Translations under genes and position numbers: made by a program
Shown: positions 33,476 through 42,774 of the stretch, one piece after another
Numbering within the stretch: the stretch's first letter is position 1
Layout of the letters: the number at the start of each line of letters is the position of its first letter
Virus record (IMG/VR): IMGVR_UViG_3300044797_000318
Location: 62,001 to 126,000 of that record
From: a virus
DNA: 64,000 nucleotides
Strand: one strand, 5' to 3'
Notes under the pieces: generated by a model
What the model saw: the letters and a program-made list of their open reading frames with translations, nothing else
Databases searched by the model: none
Told to the model about the DNA's origin: nothing

Positions 33476-34133
33476 TTGATCTATCACTATCTAATAAGTT
33501 TTGTTTTGCTGATAATGGTCGTAAATTAGATAACGACCAACATTTTTGGAAACTCTCTTCTGCCATCGAAGAATAAAGCAATTCAGATTGTGGAATGATG
33601 TGATCTATATTCCATGTCCAAGTAGTAGGATCATTATCTATCCAAGTTTTTCGATTATATTTTCCATGATTGGTCCAATTCATCCAAGGCTCAAACTGAG
33701 CTTGTAAATGAATTCGTAGTTCTTCCATAGTATATGGAAGAAACTTCAATATTGAACCATTTTTGGTAGCACCAGCTCTTTTTACTGCTTTGGCAACTGA
33801 TTGTGATATTGAGCCACGCAACTTACGTTCTGGCTTAGTATTTCTCTTTGTTTTGGCCCACGCATTTTGTTGCGCCCTTATTACATCTTTGTTGTCTTCC
33901 CTGTATTGAAGATAATAATCTTTATTATTTTCGCGCCACTTTTTAGTGTATGAATTACATTTTTCTTTATTATTTTTGCGCCACTTCTTACGATATTCGC
34001 CTAACTCCTCTTTGTGTTCTGCTTCATACTTGGCATTTTTTTCGGCATACTCTTTTTTATTCTCTTGGTAATGTTTTTTGCTATACTGCTTATGATATTC
34101 TTTTCTTTCTTCCGGACTTTTATACGGCATCAT
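33465..34133 (-). CDS. HNH homing endonuclease
   Basis: 222 residues. N-terminal half is a long charged helix with repeated YRKKW/YTKKW elements; C-terminal HNH NIDHIIPQSELLYSS and NLRPLSAKQNLLD. Clear paralogue of 7610-8248 over the last 100 residues. Its 3' end overlaps the exonuclease start by 11 bases. Confidence 0.9.
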   Translation of the reverse strand: MMPYKSPEERKEYHKQYSKKHYQENKKEYAEKNAKYEAEHKEELGEYRKKWRKNNKEKCNSYTKKWRENNKDYYLQYREDNKDVIRAQQNAWAKTKRNTKPERKLRGSISQSVAKAVKRAGATKNGSILKFLPYTMEELRIHLQAQFEPWMNWTNHGKYNRKTWIDNDPTTWTWNIDHIIPQSELLYSSMAEESFQKCWSLSNLRPLSAKQNLLDSDRSNEK

Positions 34134-34201
34134 GACCTCCGCAATAAATATATCAAGAGACTAAAAAGATCAATAGAAAATCAAAGCCCAAATTTCGCTT
34201 A

Positions 34202-34363
34202 TCATAGCCAACTTTTCTTATTAGCTCTAATTTTTTTAGCCAATTTACGATCGGCCTCTCGCCTTCTTCTATTACGTGGATCAATTATATCATACCAATT
34301 ATGAATAATGAGCGGTATTATTATCGCTAAACATATACTTATAAAGATAGGTATGTTCATCAT
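34202..34363 (-). CDS. Small membrane protein, 53 aa
   Basis: Starts at 34363 with an ATGA overlap to the RlaP-type gene stop. Reads MMNIPIFISICLAIIIPLII (one membrane helix), then a strongly basic tail with RNRRRREADRKLAKK. Likely a single-pass inner-membrane peptide with a cytoplasmic basic end. Function unknown. Confidence 0.6.
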   Translation of the reverse strand: MMNIPIFISICLAIIIPLIIHNWYDIIDPRNRRRREADRKLAKKIRANKKSWL

Positions 34364-35475
34364 TTATTTGCTCCTAAGGATTGTTCTACCAATCGAATAC
34401 ATAATTCATCTAACTTTTCTTTATCGGGTATCTTGGGTAAAGCCGTACTGGTTAGATACAATTCATTGATTTCTTTTTCTTCACGCTCAGCAAACTCAAT
34501 CAACTGTTCATAAGACCAAGCCCCATTACGAATGGTTAATAGCTCTTCTCGATCAGGTCGTTTGACCAAAACCTTACCTGTCGTAAGAATTTCTCGGCAC
34601 ATACGGATTAGCCTTACTAAGTGATAGGCGTGTTTAGTATCGTATCCGTATTTTTCTTCCAAAGCAGAACGAGCTTTATTACGATTGCTCTTCCATTCTT
34701 GATATTGATCCCACTCTCTCTTAGCGCCCGCATACTGTCGCTCTAACTTCATTACTTCAATAAAATTATCACTCAATCCAATTTTACGGGAGGCGGCTTG
34801 CCAGTGTTGGTCGGCCGTAATTTTCAATTCAGACAACATGTCTGACATAATACCGCGCATAGCAATCTTCTGAGACTCTTCCAACCCTTCCATGAAATCC
34901 AGCTGAAACCTATCTAACTCCTTCTGCACCTCAGCATTAGCGGCCATCAACTGATCAGCGGGGATCACGGTCTGTTCCGGTAATCCCAAAGAAGCTCTGG
35001 TAGGTGGAGCGGACGGTGGATTGAGCAACCATTTTTTATGAGATTTTATTCTGTGTAATTGCGAAACGCTATATCCCATAAAAGTGAACTTGATTTTCTT
35101 GGATAGAAAGTCGTCTTTATGAGCTAAAATCTCTTCTCCAATCGGAGATACCACAAAATGATCGGAGGGATCCGTGTGCAGCACTTCAATAATATTAGGG
35201 TTGCAATCGGCTGCTAAATTGAAGAACTTGCGGATGTCATAGATAACTGCATCGGGATTGGGGGCTTTTAGCTCGGCTTGTTTGAAGACATGCAGTCCAC
35301 CCAAAAAATATCTCCTGGTAGGGATAGCAATCCCCTTGAAGTCTTCATCGGAGGTAGGCGTGTTAGTTCCATAAGCATGAGAACCATGTCGTACTAACAG
35401 GACAGTATTATCCTGTATCCATTCGAGGTGGGGGCTGTTCTTAGCTATAATATCTAATACTGGATGCTTACTCAT
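34360..35475 (-). CDS. RlaP-type nucleotidyltransferase (Pol beta superfamily)
   Basis: 371 residues. RHGSHAYGTNTPTSDEDFKGIAIP holds the GS...DxD nucleotidyltransferase site near residues 29-52. This matches the RlaP family (RNA ligase-associated Pol beta), known from predicted RNA-repair operons. The rest is helical with an SHKKWL segment. Reaction not established; it may add nucleotides to RNA ends. Supports the RNA-repair theme with Pnkp, Rnl1, Rnl2-like and Thg1-like proteins in this window. Confidence 0.78.
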   Translation of the reverse strand: MSKHPVLDIIAKNSPHLEWIQDNTVLLVRHGSHAYGTNTPTSDEDFKGIAIPTRRYFLGGLHVFKQAELKAPNPDAVIYDIRKFFNLAADCNPNIIEVLHTDPSDHFVVSPIGEEILAHKDDFLSKKIKFTFMGYSVSQLHRIKSHKKWLLNPPSAPPTRASLGLPEQTVIPADQLMAANAEVQKELDRFQLDFMEGLEESQKIAMRGIMSDMLSELKITADQHWQAASRKIGLSDNFIEVMKLERQYAGAKREWDQYQEWKSNRNKARSALEEKYGYDTKHAYHLVRLIRMCREILTTGKVLVKRPDREELLTIRNGAWSYEQLIEFAEREEKEINELYLTSTALPKIPDKEKLDELCIRLVEQSLGANK

Positions 35476-35483
35476 AACTTACC

Positions 35484-35705
35484 TTATAACCACACTAATA
35501 AATGTCCGAATTCTTTGACGATCAATTTCATATCTCGCAAATTGACAGTGATAGGAAACATCCCTTCACTTATGCCTACCCACTGATTGCCAGTACTATC
35601 ACAACGACGATAAATCTGGCCATCATCACCTAAGCCCCAATACCAGTTGGTGCGAAATTCTCTGATACAGTAGTCTTCATCGTAAAATTCTTTGACGATC
35701 TTCAT
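35484..35705 (-). CDS. Hypothetical protein, 73 aa
   Basis: KIVKEFYDEDYCIREFRTNWYWGLGDDGQIY at the start, aromatic-rich, perhaps a small beta protein. Not recognised. It precedes the RlaP-type gene in the same direction and may share its transcript. Confidence 0.58.
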   Translation of the reverse strand: MKIVKEFYDEDYCIREFRTNWYWGLGDDGQIYRRCDSTGNQWVGISEGMFPITVNLRDMKLIVKEFGHLLVWL

Positions 35706-35740
35706 TATTTTCTGATATATAATTGGGGGAGGATACTTGC

Positions 35741-36217
35741 ATGACTAATGACAAAGAAAAACTTTACGCTTATTTAGCCGGGTTTATTGACGCGGATGGA
35801 TCAATAACTATTGTTAATGCTAAATATAAAGATAAAAAAGGCATTACCAGAATACAGTATAGAATAAAATTGAGTGCCCATAATTGTAAAATACAACCTA
35901 TTCAAGTTTTACAAAAAGAATTTGGTGGCGGTAAACTTCGTAATACAAGAAGGGGTAAAATAAAATTGCACCCAAATTGGAGGAGTTGTTATGAGTGGAT
36001 AATAACTAATCATATGGCGGCCAATGCTATCAAATCAATGTTGCCATACCTTATTGTAAAGAAAGAACAAGCTTTGTTGTGCCTTGAAATGGACAGACTC
36101 AAAACAGAAACTAATGCTGCAATTAGAAGGTGGAACCCAGAATTAGGAAAAAAGATTACGAATCAATTTATCGAACTAAAAACCAAGATAAATGTATTGA
36201 ATAAACGAGGTCAGTAA
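35741..36217 (+). CDS. Single-motif LAGLIDADG homing endonuclease
   Basis: 158 residues with one motif, LYAYLAGFIDADGSI, so it should act as a dimer. Body includes ISAHN-like SAHNCKI and a WIITNHMAANAIKSMLPYL segment typical of this family. Preceded by a strong GGGGGAGGA ribosome-binding site; a TTGACG box lies at 35692-35697. It is a lone plus-strand gene among minus-strand genes and its end overlaps the A-type carrier stop. Confidence 0.88.
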   Translation: MTNDKEKLYAYLAGFIDADGSITIVNAKYKDKKGITRIQYRIKLSAHNCKIQPIQVLQKEFGGGKLRNTRRGKIKLHPNWRSCYEWIITNHMAANAIKSMLPYLIVKKEQALLCLEMDRLKTETNAAIRRWNPELGKKITNQFIELKTKINVLNKRGQ

Positions 36218-36534
36218 GATACGGACTTACCACAGCCACAACTTCCTGTGATTTTCGGGTCTTTGATCTTGAAGCCGCCACCAAAATCAGTATCTACATA
36301 ATCAATAACTGATTCATCTATATACTGAAAAGAAAACTCATCAACTATTACTTTGACACCATCTAACTCAAAAACCTGATCCATCTCACTAATTTGATCA
36401 TCGAAAAAAAGATCGTGAGTGAAACCGCTACATCCACCGGCTAAAATCTTGACCCTGACAATGTAATGACCAACACCATCTCCGTTGGAGATTTGTTCAA
36501 TCATTTTGGCGGCTTTTTCGGTAAGATGGATCAT
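36211..36534 (-). CDS. A-type Fe-S carrier (IscA family), copy 2
   Basis: 107 residues. Cys35 in GGCSGFTHDL and Cys99/Cys101 in GSCGCGKSV are the three ligands. Only about a third of positions match copy 1, so this is an old duplication or separate gain. Located next to rIIB. Likely carries clusters from IscU to targets. Confidence 0.93.
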   Translation of the reverse strand: MIHLTEKAAKMIEQISNGDGVGHYIVRVKILAGGCSGFTHDLFFDDQISEMDQVFELDGVKVIVDEFSFQYIDESVIDYVDTDFGGGFKIKDPKITGSCGCGKSVSY

Positions 36535-36562
36535 GTTCCCTTAGATAATCTATATCAGGATA

Positions 36563-37579
36563 TTACTCTAACTCATCCTCGTAAGGATAATCTTCATTTT
36601 GACAGTTGCAGAACGCACCGGAGTAAATTATCTCTCCACAATAACTGCATTCATGTCTATCTTCGTCTTGACACTCGCCAAGACAGTCGAGTTCATCACA
36701 ATACTCACAGCTAGCTTCTTCATCTTGGCACTCTTCACAAAGACGATCGTCACCATAAACTTCCGCACCACAATTCTCACACTCCTCTACTTCATCCTCG
36801 TCATTCAGATCGGAGTCGAATTGAGCTTGATTGATCACACGTAAAGCAACAGTGGGTTCGTAAGGCTGAGTTACCACGCCCAGAACTGTGTATCGACATA
36901 CTCTCATCTTGGAATTATTATAGTCGGTGGGAATAGCCACCACATCGGCCGGATTGACTTCTACCTCCAACATTACATCGGTGTTAGGATTGGAGCTAAC
37001 AAAGTGTGTGTGAGCATAGTCCCAGTTAGCTACATGCAGACCCTTACTACAAGTGCGGTTGGAATCTTCATCTACTTCATTGCGATTGATGGACACAACA
37101 TTTCCTACCGAGTTGTCAAAGGTATTAGAATGGATATCCTTGAAATTGTCTCGAACTCGTTTGTAAGCGATGAAATTGCCGCTCTCTGTGATAGGGTGAT
37201 CATTCTTCTCTAAGAATGTATATAGTTCCTGCACGGCTCGGAAAGAGGGGTTGTTGTTCAGGTTCTCAGCAAATCGAAGCAGAGGCTGAAAAGGCAAACC
37301 ATCATTGGAGAAACGAATAATCTTATCGCTCAAAACCTGGGCAGCAGGAGAACCATTGACCTGTACCCGTCCATCGACTACTGTAAAAGCGCCCTTAGAA
37401 AAGGTCTCAATACGCTTGGCAGTAGAAACCAAACTAGGAATTTCACTTAGTCTGTTTTCTTTGAGAGCCTTGATAAGACGATCCCCCAAAGCATCGCTAC
37501 GCTTGACGATATGCGTCTCATTATCATAATTGACAGTGATATTCTGATCTGTAATCAACCAACTTATTCTTTTTGACAT
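36563..37579 (-). CDS. rIIB: rIIB-like protein with zinc-ribbon tail
   Basis: 338 residues. N-terminal domain (SWLITDQNITVNYDNETHIV) and KRVRDNFKDIHSNTFDNSVG, CSKGLHVANWDYA match the T4 rIIB family. rIIB works with rIIA at the host membrane and protects T4 from exclusion systems. After residue about 265 an unusual cysteine-rich tail follows (CENCGAEV, CEEC, CEYC, CSYCGEII), two to three zinc ribbons. Start at 37579 chosen for its AGGAG. Confidence 0.88.
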   Translation of the reverse strand: MSKRISWLITDQNITVNYDNETHIVKRSDALGDRLIKALKENRLSEIPSLVSTAKRIETFSKGAFTVVDGRVQVNGSPAAQVLSDKIIRFSNDGLPFQPLLRFAENLNNNPSFRAVQELYTFLEKNDHPITESGNFIAYKRVRDNFKDIHSNTFDNSVGNVVSINRNEVDEDSNRTCSKGLHVANWDYAHTHFVSSNPNTDVMLEVEVNPADVVAIPTDYNNSKMRVCRYTVLGVVTQPYEPTVALRVINQAQFDSDLNDEDEVEECENCGAEVYGDDRLCEECQDEEASCEYCDELDCLGECQDEDRHECSYCGEIIYSGAFCNCQNEDYPYEDELE

Positions 37580-37592
37580 CTTCATTCTCCTA

Positions 37593-39680
37593 TTAGATTT
37601 TATCTACCATATTGACATAATGAGCTACATGCTCTATAACTTGCGAGAGATTATACGTATTGATAGCTCCCAGCAACGGATATTTTTTAGTATACTCGGT
37701 ATTTATTTTTTCGACATCCCAGTCGGGATTGTTCTGCACAAAAGTTTTTAGATCTGCCTCGGTAATTTCGCCCTTGATCAATTCATAAACATCTAATAAT
37801 CCTTTGTCTTTGTCACTAAACTCTCTGATTTTTAGATGAAGTTTTAGGCGAGTTAGAAACAGGCTCGTGTTATTTGTGATAAGTAAGTTGAACGCATCCA
37901 AATGATTGATCATTCGTTCATCTAACCCATAATGATGTTCGTGTGAGAATTTTATCTCGACAAAATTTATTGCTTTGTTATTCAGAACATTCTCGTCTAT
38001 AAACTCATCTAAGCTCTTGAAATCAGAGAACTCCTCTTCCACCCTATCTTTATCTGTATTCTTATCCACACCATAAAGAGAAATTTTCGGATGTCGAGCT
38101 AAAAGAGAAGTGATCGCATAGTTTGTCAACGATTTATTGCCAGCCAGAATAGGCAAACGAGGAGTGGGATAATTGTCCCGATTTAGCAGACAGATCACTT
38201 TTTCGTTAGCGTCTCCTTCCATAAAATCATAACTGACCTGACGGAAGGCACTAGTCACACCATCAAACTTGAAAACTAAAAGGCGAGAGGCGGCCGGAGT
38301 ATAAGCTCGGGCGGATGCCTTGGTAATAGCGGATAGCTTCTTGGGCAGCATTAGATCAAGATGGTGTTTTTTATTGAGATCATCTTCCGATTGCTTATCG
38401 GAAGGACACACCACCTGGATGTGATTGAGGGCGGGATCATCTTCGAAAGCTTTTTTGACATGGCGTGGGGTTGGTTCTTTGATGGGCAAATCATTGAAAT
38501 ACAATTGAGATTTCTCGTGAAAGTCCAAATTACGACCAATAGAACGAGTTAGTTTCTTGTCATCGCGGTCAGTTTTACGAGAATATTTGCCGCGCTCAAA
38601 ACTATAAACCTTACAATCTAGTTCTACATAACCATTATTGAGAATATTACCCTTCCAACTCAATGGCCCCATAAAGCTCAGGCCATTGAAAACTTGATTG
38701 AGTTCTTTACGATAATAGACATTAGCCATCCATAGATCGGGAAAAGAATCAATTTTAGTTTCCACCGAAGTTTTGAGCTCATTGGTAATCTGAAAGAGGC
38801 GAAGCTTGATTTTATCTTGGGTTGGTTTATCCAAAAAAATCTGCTCACGATTGGCGGATAAGCTGAGTTCTCCCACCCCATAATACATAACAAAAATGCC
38901 ACGAGCCGCATCAATTATTTTAGGGTCGGCATATTTTCTGAGGGCATCCAATTCTAACGGATACTCAATACCATCAATAACAATCTTGGCTGTTTTATTC
39001 CAGCTATCTTCATTAGAGACAATAGCCCATCTATCACCTTCAATAATCTTATTGAGAGTTTGCCACTGAATAGTACTACCCGTAATAATGGGCTTAGTAG
39101 TCCAGTGACGACAAGCTTGCTCTGTCCATTGGCGGAAAAAATTGAAGTCAATGGGCTTGACTGGAATGGCAATTTCCGTGCTGTTAGGCTCTTCCACGGA
39201 TCGTTTGTTTAGAACAACCAATTTACCAACTTTGGTATCATCAATGGAACAAGCATAACTATACTTGATACCATCAACAACCGTCGTCACCATAAAAGTA
39301 TCACTGTAAGAGAATGGGGTCTTGGCACCCAAACCAAAACCACCTGTTTGTATATTATCATTGCGCTTGGTAGAAGCCGTATACTTGATGAAGATATTGA
39401 GCATACGGTCGGGACTAATACCGGGACCAAAATCTTTGACTCGATATTCAGGTTCCAAACCTACCGGCAAATGAATATGGATGGGTAGCTCTGGCGTACC
39501 AACTTCTCGATGAGCATCACGAGCATTGCTGGTAATCTCACGACAAATAGCTAGGATAGGATTTGAGTACATCTTGCTACGCAAGATATCAAAGATCATT
39601 CCTTGATCTTGAATAGAAAAGAAATGTTCTTCCAAATCTCCTGACGACTCGAAATATGGCTTGGCCTCATTTAGTTTCAT
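37593..39680 (-). CDS. rIIA: rIIA-like GHKL ATPase
   Basis: 695 residues. GHKL ATP-binding blocks: REITSNARDAHRE, DFGPGIS, GGFGLGAKTPFSYSD. This is the T4 rIIA arrangement. In T4 the rII pair overcomes the RexAB exclusion system. rIIB lies 13 bases downstream on the same strand. A 16-base-spaced promoter stands at 39726-39753. Confidence 0.92.
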   Translation of the reverse strand: MKLNEAKPYFESSGDLEEHFFSIQDQGMIFDILRSKMYSNPILAICREITSNARDAHREVGTPELPIHIHLPVGLEPEYRVKDFGPGISPDRMLNIFIKYTASTKRNDNIQTGGFGLGAKTPFSYSDTFMVTTVVDGIKYSYACSIDDTKVGKLVVLNKRSVEEPNSTEIAIPVKPIDFNFFRQWTEQACRHWTTKPIITGSTIQWQTLNKIIEGDRWAIVSNEDSWNKTAKIVIDGIEYPLELDALRKYADPKIIDAARGIFVMYYGVGELSLSANREQIFLDKPTQDKIKLRLFQITNELKTSVETKIDSFPDLWMANVYYRKELNQVFNGLSFMGPLSWKGNILNNGYVELDCKVYSFERGKYSRKTDRDDKKLTRSIGRNLDFHEKSQLYFNDLPIKEPTPRHVKKAFEDDPALNHIQVVCPSDKQSEDDLNKKHHLDLMLPKKLSAITKASARAYTPAASRLLVFKFDGVTSAFRQVSYDFMEGDANEKVICLLNRDNYPTPRLPILAGNKSLTNYAITSLLARHPKISLYGVDKNTDKDRVEEEFSDFKSLDEFIDENVLNNKAINFVEIKFSHEHHYGLDERMINHLDAFNLLITNNTSLFLTRLKLHLKIREFSDKDKGLLDVYELIKGEITEADLKTFVQNNPDWDVEKINTEYTKKYPLLGAINTYNLSQVIEHVAHYVNMVDKI

Positions 39681-39725
39681 TGCTTATTGTCCTCGTTGAG
39701 TGGGCGTAGCTCGACCACCCTCCGC

Positions 39726-39753
39726 AATATATTCCTGCAAATTACGGCGTCAA
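39726..39753 (-). promoter_or_regulatory. Sigma70-type promoter of rIIA/rIIB
   Basis: Minus strand TTGACG, 16 bases, TATATT, 46 bases upstream of rIIA. Divergent from the plus-strand promoter at 39773-39800, with 19 bases between the two -35 boxes. Confidence 0.78.
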
Positions 39754-39772
39754 GGGGCGGCAATTTTTTAGA

Positions 39773-39800
39773 TTGACATTTCCTAAAAAACGGTTATATT
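39773..39800 (+). promoter_or_regulatory. Sigma70-type promoter of the GIY-YIG gene
   Basis: TTGACA, 16 bases, TATATT, about 70 bases upstream of the plus-strand GIY-YIG start. Confidence 0.78.
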
Positions 39801-39871
39801 ACAGCTAAAGTTCAATCTAAACGACTGATTTTACTACCTAATTTGGCATATTGAAAATAACTGAGGATGTA

Positions 39872-40645
39872 ATGAGCGCAACCAAAGACGAACCTACCTT
39901 CATGTATTGCATCGAAAATATACTTAGTGGAAAATTATATATCGGATATTCAACAAGCCCCGATACTCGATGGAGAGACCATCTGCGAACAGCTGTTGGT
40001 GGTAAAGAAAAATATCCTTCATACTCCTATATACATAAAGCTATCACCAAACACGGAAAAGAAAATTTCATCTTTACTGTATTTGCTTGTTATCATAATG
40101 TGCAAGAAGCAAAAGAAGCTGAAAAATACTGGATAGCAGAATTGAAAAAACAATCTGTGCCACTATATAATTTGACTAACGGTGGTGATGGTGCGGTAGG
40201 ATATATACCAACAGAAATTACACGAAAAAGAATGAGTGTAGCACATACTGGCATAATGCATACAGAAGTAAGTAAAAAGAAAATGAGCAAAACAAGAAGA
40301 ACAAAAAATTATAGTGGCGAACGTTCCTCTTTTTTCGGGAAACATCATACAGATGAAGCAAAGAAAAAAGTAAGTGAAGCAAATAAAGGAAACACAGCTT
40401 TTCTTGGCAAACAACATACTCAAAATACTATTGAGCTTATGAAATCCAATAGTAGGGGTGAGGGCAACAATGCTGCGATAATCAATGAAGCCACAGTTAT
40501 GGAAATACGCAATAAATATGCTACCGGCAACTATTCATACAAAAAGTTGGCGATTGAATATGGGTTGAAAAAACATCATGTTGGCGATATTATCAGGGGC
40601 ACCATTTGGACACATTTACCAATCTATTATCAAAAGAATAGATAA
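39872..40645 (+). CDS. GIY-YIG homing endonuclease
   Basis: 257 residues from the ATG behind GAGGA. FMYCIENILSGKLYIGYS is the GIY-YIG strand pair, then RWRDHLR with the catalytic Arg and AEKYWI with the Glu. NUMOD3-type repeats (GERSSFFGKHHTDEAKKKVSEA, also GNTAFLGKQHT) and a C-terminal helix-turn-helix follow. Shares GGKEKYP and layout with 2554-3192. Plus-strand insert beside rIIA with its own promoter. Confidence 0.9.
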   Translation: MSATKDEPTFMYCIENILSGKLYIGYSTSPDTRWRDHLRTAVGGKEKYPSYSYIHKAITKHGKENFIFTVFACYHNVQEAKEAEKYWIAELKKQSVPLYNLTNGGDGAVGYIPTEITRKRMSVAHTGIMHTEVSKKKMSKTRRTKNYSGERSSFFGKHHTDEAKKKVSEANKGNTAFLGKQHTQNTIELMKSNSRGEGNNAAIINEATVMEIRNKYATGNYSYKKLAIEYGLKKHHVGDIIRGTIWTHLPIYYQKNR

Positions 40646-40720
40646 TCAATGCTTGGACAAATTATAATAAAGTCCAATGGTAAGAATAATATCTAACACG
40701 ATCCATCCAATTATAGTCAT
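40646..40720 (-). CDS. Possible 24-aa membrane peptide
   Basis: MTIIGWIVLDIILTIGLYYN, one hydrophobic helix with a short polar end. No ribosome-binding site is obvious. Similar in size and character to the peptide at 46146-46235. Weak call. Confidence 0.3.
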   Translation of the reverse strand: MTIIGWIVLDIILTIGLYYNLSKH

Positions 40721-40738
40721 CTGTATAATGTGTAAAAT

Positions 40739-41038
40739 TTAGCTGAAAACAATTAGAAGCCGTAATCTATCTCTGGTGATATTGAAAGGTGGATCGAAAG
40801 TTAGTTTCCTAAAAGTCGAGTCAATCCATCTCACTTCCGAAGGCCCCTCACTCGACCACCACACTTCACCTCCGTCAAAATAGCGTCTCAAAAAATAACG
40901 ATTTCCATCGTCTAGAAAAGCTATTTGACATGTATCATAGTTGTCGCAACCAACTGCACCAAGCACCTTTTGTTTACTAAGATAACGGCCCCATCCACCT
41001 CCGCATAACGGGCAATACTGAGGCCTCTGTGTAAGCAT
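40739..41038 (-). CDS. Zinc-ribbon-like protein ending IVFS
   Basis: 99 residues. CPLCGGGW near the start is one knuckle; CDNYDTC later could complete a zinc site. Ends RDRLRLLIVFS, like two other cysteine-knuckle proteins here (44944-45315 and 53497-54102). Its ATG overlaps the stop of the VWA gene. Function unknown. Confidence 0.62.
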   Translation of the reverse strand: MLTQRPQYCPLCGGGWGRYLSKQKVLGAVGCDNYDTCQIAFLDDGNRYFLRRYFDGGEVWWSSEGPSEVRWIDSTFRKLTFDPPFNITRDRLRLLIVFS

Positions 41039-42774
41039 TACGCCCTCAGATCGAAAGCTCTACCAAATGGAGGGTTGAAAGCGCTGCCGCTGGTAATCAA
41101 CCAAATGACGTCTATTCCGGGATGTTTCATTTCTGCTATGTCGGAATCCAAAAGAAATCCGTCCGAAACAACAATCAGAAAATCGCATTTGCCAATGTGT
41201 TGTTCATAGTCAGTAAAGAACTCAGCATACTTAGTTCCACCGCGACCAACTACCTTGACTTTGGAAATTGACTCGGCATCTGCTTTCTTGACCTTAGTAG
41301 CGTCTTCCCAATAAATATCAGCATCAGCTGGGACGATAGTGCCTTCCGAACGCTCATCCAAGGAAGTTAGTTGAGAGAGACCAAATGCCATATCGTCTTT
41401 GCTCATAGAACCCGAGGTATCCAGCAAACAACCGAAGTGAGCATAATAGTTTTTTCTCTTAGGCACCAAAAGACCGGAGAACATAGGTCGAGTCCTAAAA
41501 CGAGTCCAATCATTGCGACCATTGCCAGCTCTTGCTCTGAGCAACCTAGTGCGGATAATATCCTGCCAAGTCACCTTGGGAGCAGTTAGTTTTCCAAGCT
41601 CATCTTCCAAAGCTGCTGGAACGTGGCCTGCTAATTTACGAGCCGCTTCCATTGCATCAGAAATTCTCTTGGCCAACTTCTCTTCCGATTCTTCAGAATC
41701 CATGTGATCATCCACTGTGCCACCCAGCCCAAAGATATCTACGCCACCTCCGCAGCTATCGCATGGCTGATCGCCATTGCAGCTTTGACCTTGACCATTC
41801 CCAGGTTGTTGTCCATGTTGCCCTTGATCTCCACAATCACAAGGTTGATCACCGCCGTGATTATGTTGGTCTCCTGGCTTTTGCCCTTGACCATCTTGCT
41901 TGTCCTGACCATCTCCTGGCTGTGGTTTCTCGCCTTGTTGGCCTTGACCTTCTTGCTTATCTTGACTTTGTTTGTCCTGCTTGCCTTGTCCAGGTTGAGA
42001 CTTAGATCCCTTCTTGTCGGGCTTCTTATATATTCCCAGGCGACCACACTTAGGGCACTTTGGTAGAAGCTTATAGAGAAGATCGTAAATCTTTTCTGGC
42101 CTCTTCATATCCTCTTCGAGAGCTGGATCTCCATAATAGAACTTGACACCCTTCTCTCGCTTTTCTAATAGCTTACGCTCAGCAGGAGTCAATTCACGAT
42201 CCTCATTGGGAGCGGGTAATTCCACTTGCGGTGCGTTGGGGTCTTCAATAGTAGGATTGAGATCCTCAAAGCCCGGAATCTTAGCAAAGGGATCCTTGAT
42301 TAGTTCACAGAAATTAGAAAGCGTCATATAGCGGCCCAAGTTCTTAGTGAACTCAACGGCCGGGTCTTTCTTACGAGTCTTGAAATCTTCCATCACTGTG
42401 CCATTGACAATATAGTCTACGGCAATATTCCACAGCTTTGGATTTCTAGATCCTCTTCTAGAAGGATGCATATAGAGGGCATGCCATGCTTCGTGTCCAC
42501 AAACAATTCTTAGACCTTTGATAGAATGTTTGAGAACAAATTTGGGGTTCCAATAAAACCTCTTGCCATCGGTAGCGGCAGTGGGTATGTTCATGGTACA
42601 AACATGATCTACTGGATACATCAGTGAGAAGACCAATGGATCCCCTCCTAGGCCACTTCCCACATGCTCATTGTCGTATCTAACTCCTAGCTCTAGGAAA
42701 ACCTTCCCAAGTTTGGATTCAGCCTCAGCCACTAATTTCGCATCGATCTTACCGACTACTCTCGAGAACTTCAT
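41038..42774 (-). CDS. DUF2201-type metallopeptidase/VWA protein
   Basis: 578 residues. Residues about 15-150: metallopeptidase-like domain with CGHEAWHALYMHPSR (His94, Glu95, His98) and NIAVDYIVN. Middle (about 240-350): low-complexity Gly/Gln/Lys/Asp linker with several CxC/CxxC clusters. C-terminal: VWA-like domain with LLDTSGSMS (MIDAS), GRGGTKYAEFF and VVSDGF. This family pairs with MoxR ATPases; the MoxR gene at 43705 is upstream with only a homing gene between. Confidence 0.87.
   Translation of the reverse strand: MKFSRVVGKIDAKLVAEAESKLGKVFLELGVRYDNEHVGSGLGGDPLVFSLMYPVDHVCTMNIPTAATDGKRFYWNPKFVLKHSIKGLRIVCGHEAWHALYMHPSRRGSRNPKLWNIAVDYIVNGTVMEDFKTRKKDPAVEFTKNLGRYMTLSNFCELIKDPFAKIPGFEDLNPTIEDPNAPQVELPAPNEDRELTPAERKLLEKREKGVKFYYGDPALEEDMKRPEKIYDLLYKLLPKCPKCGRLGIYKKPDKKGSKSQPGQGKQDKQSQDKQEGQGQQGEKPQPGDGQDKQDGQGQKPGDQHNHGGDQPCDCGDQGQHGQQPGNGQGQSCNGDQPCDSCGGGVDIFGLGGTVDDHMDSEESEEKLAKRISDAMEAARKLAGHVPAALEDELGKLTAPKVTWQDIIRTRLLRARAGNGRNDWTRFRTRPMFSGLLVPKRKNYYAHFGCLLDTSGSMSKDDMAFGLSQLTSLDERSEGTIVPADADIYWEDATKVKKADAESISKVKVVGRGGTKYAEFFTDYEQHIGKCDFLIVVSDGFLLDSDIAEMKHPGIDVIWLITSGSAFNPPFGRAFDLRA

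Noticed and set aside
41652-42066. Plus-strand reading frames over 100 codons inside the VWA gene
   Set aside because: They mirror the low-complexity Gly/Gln/Lys linker of the minus-strand gene and have no start signals.
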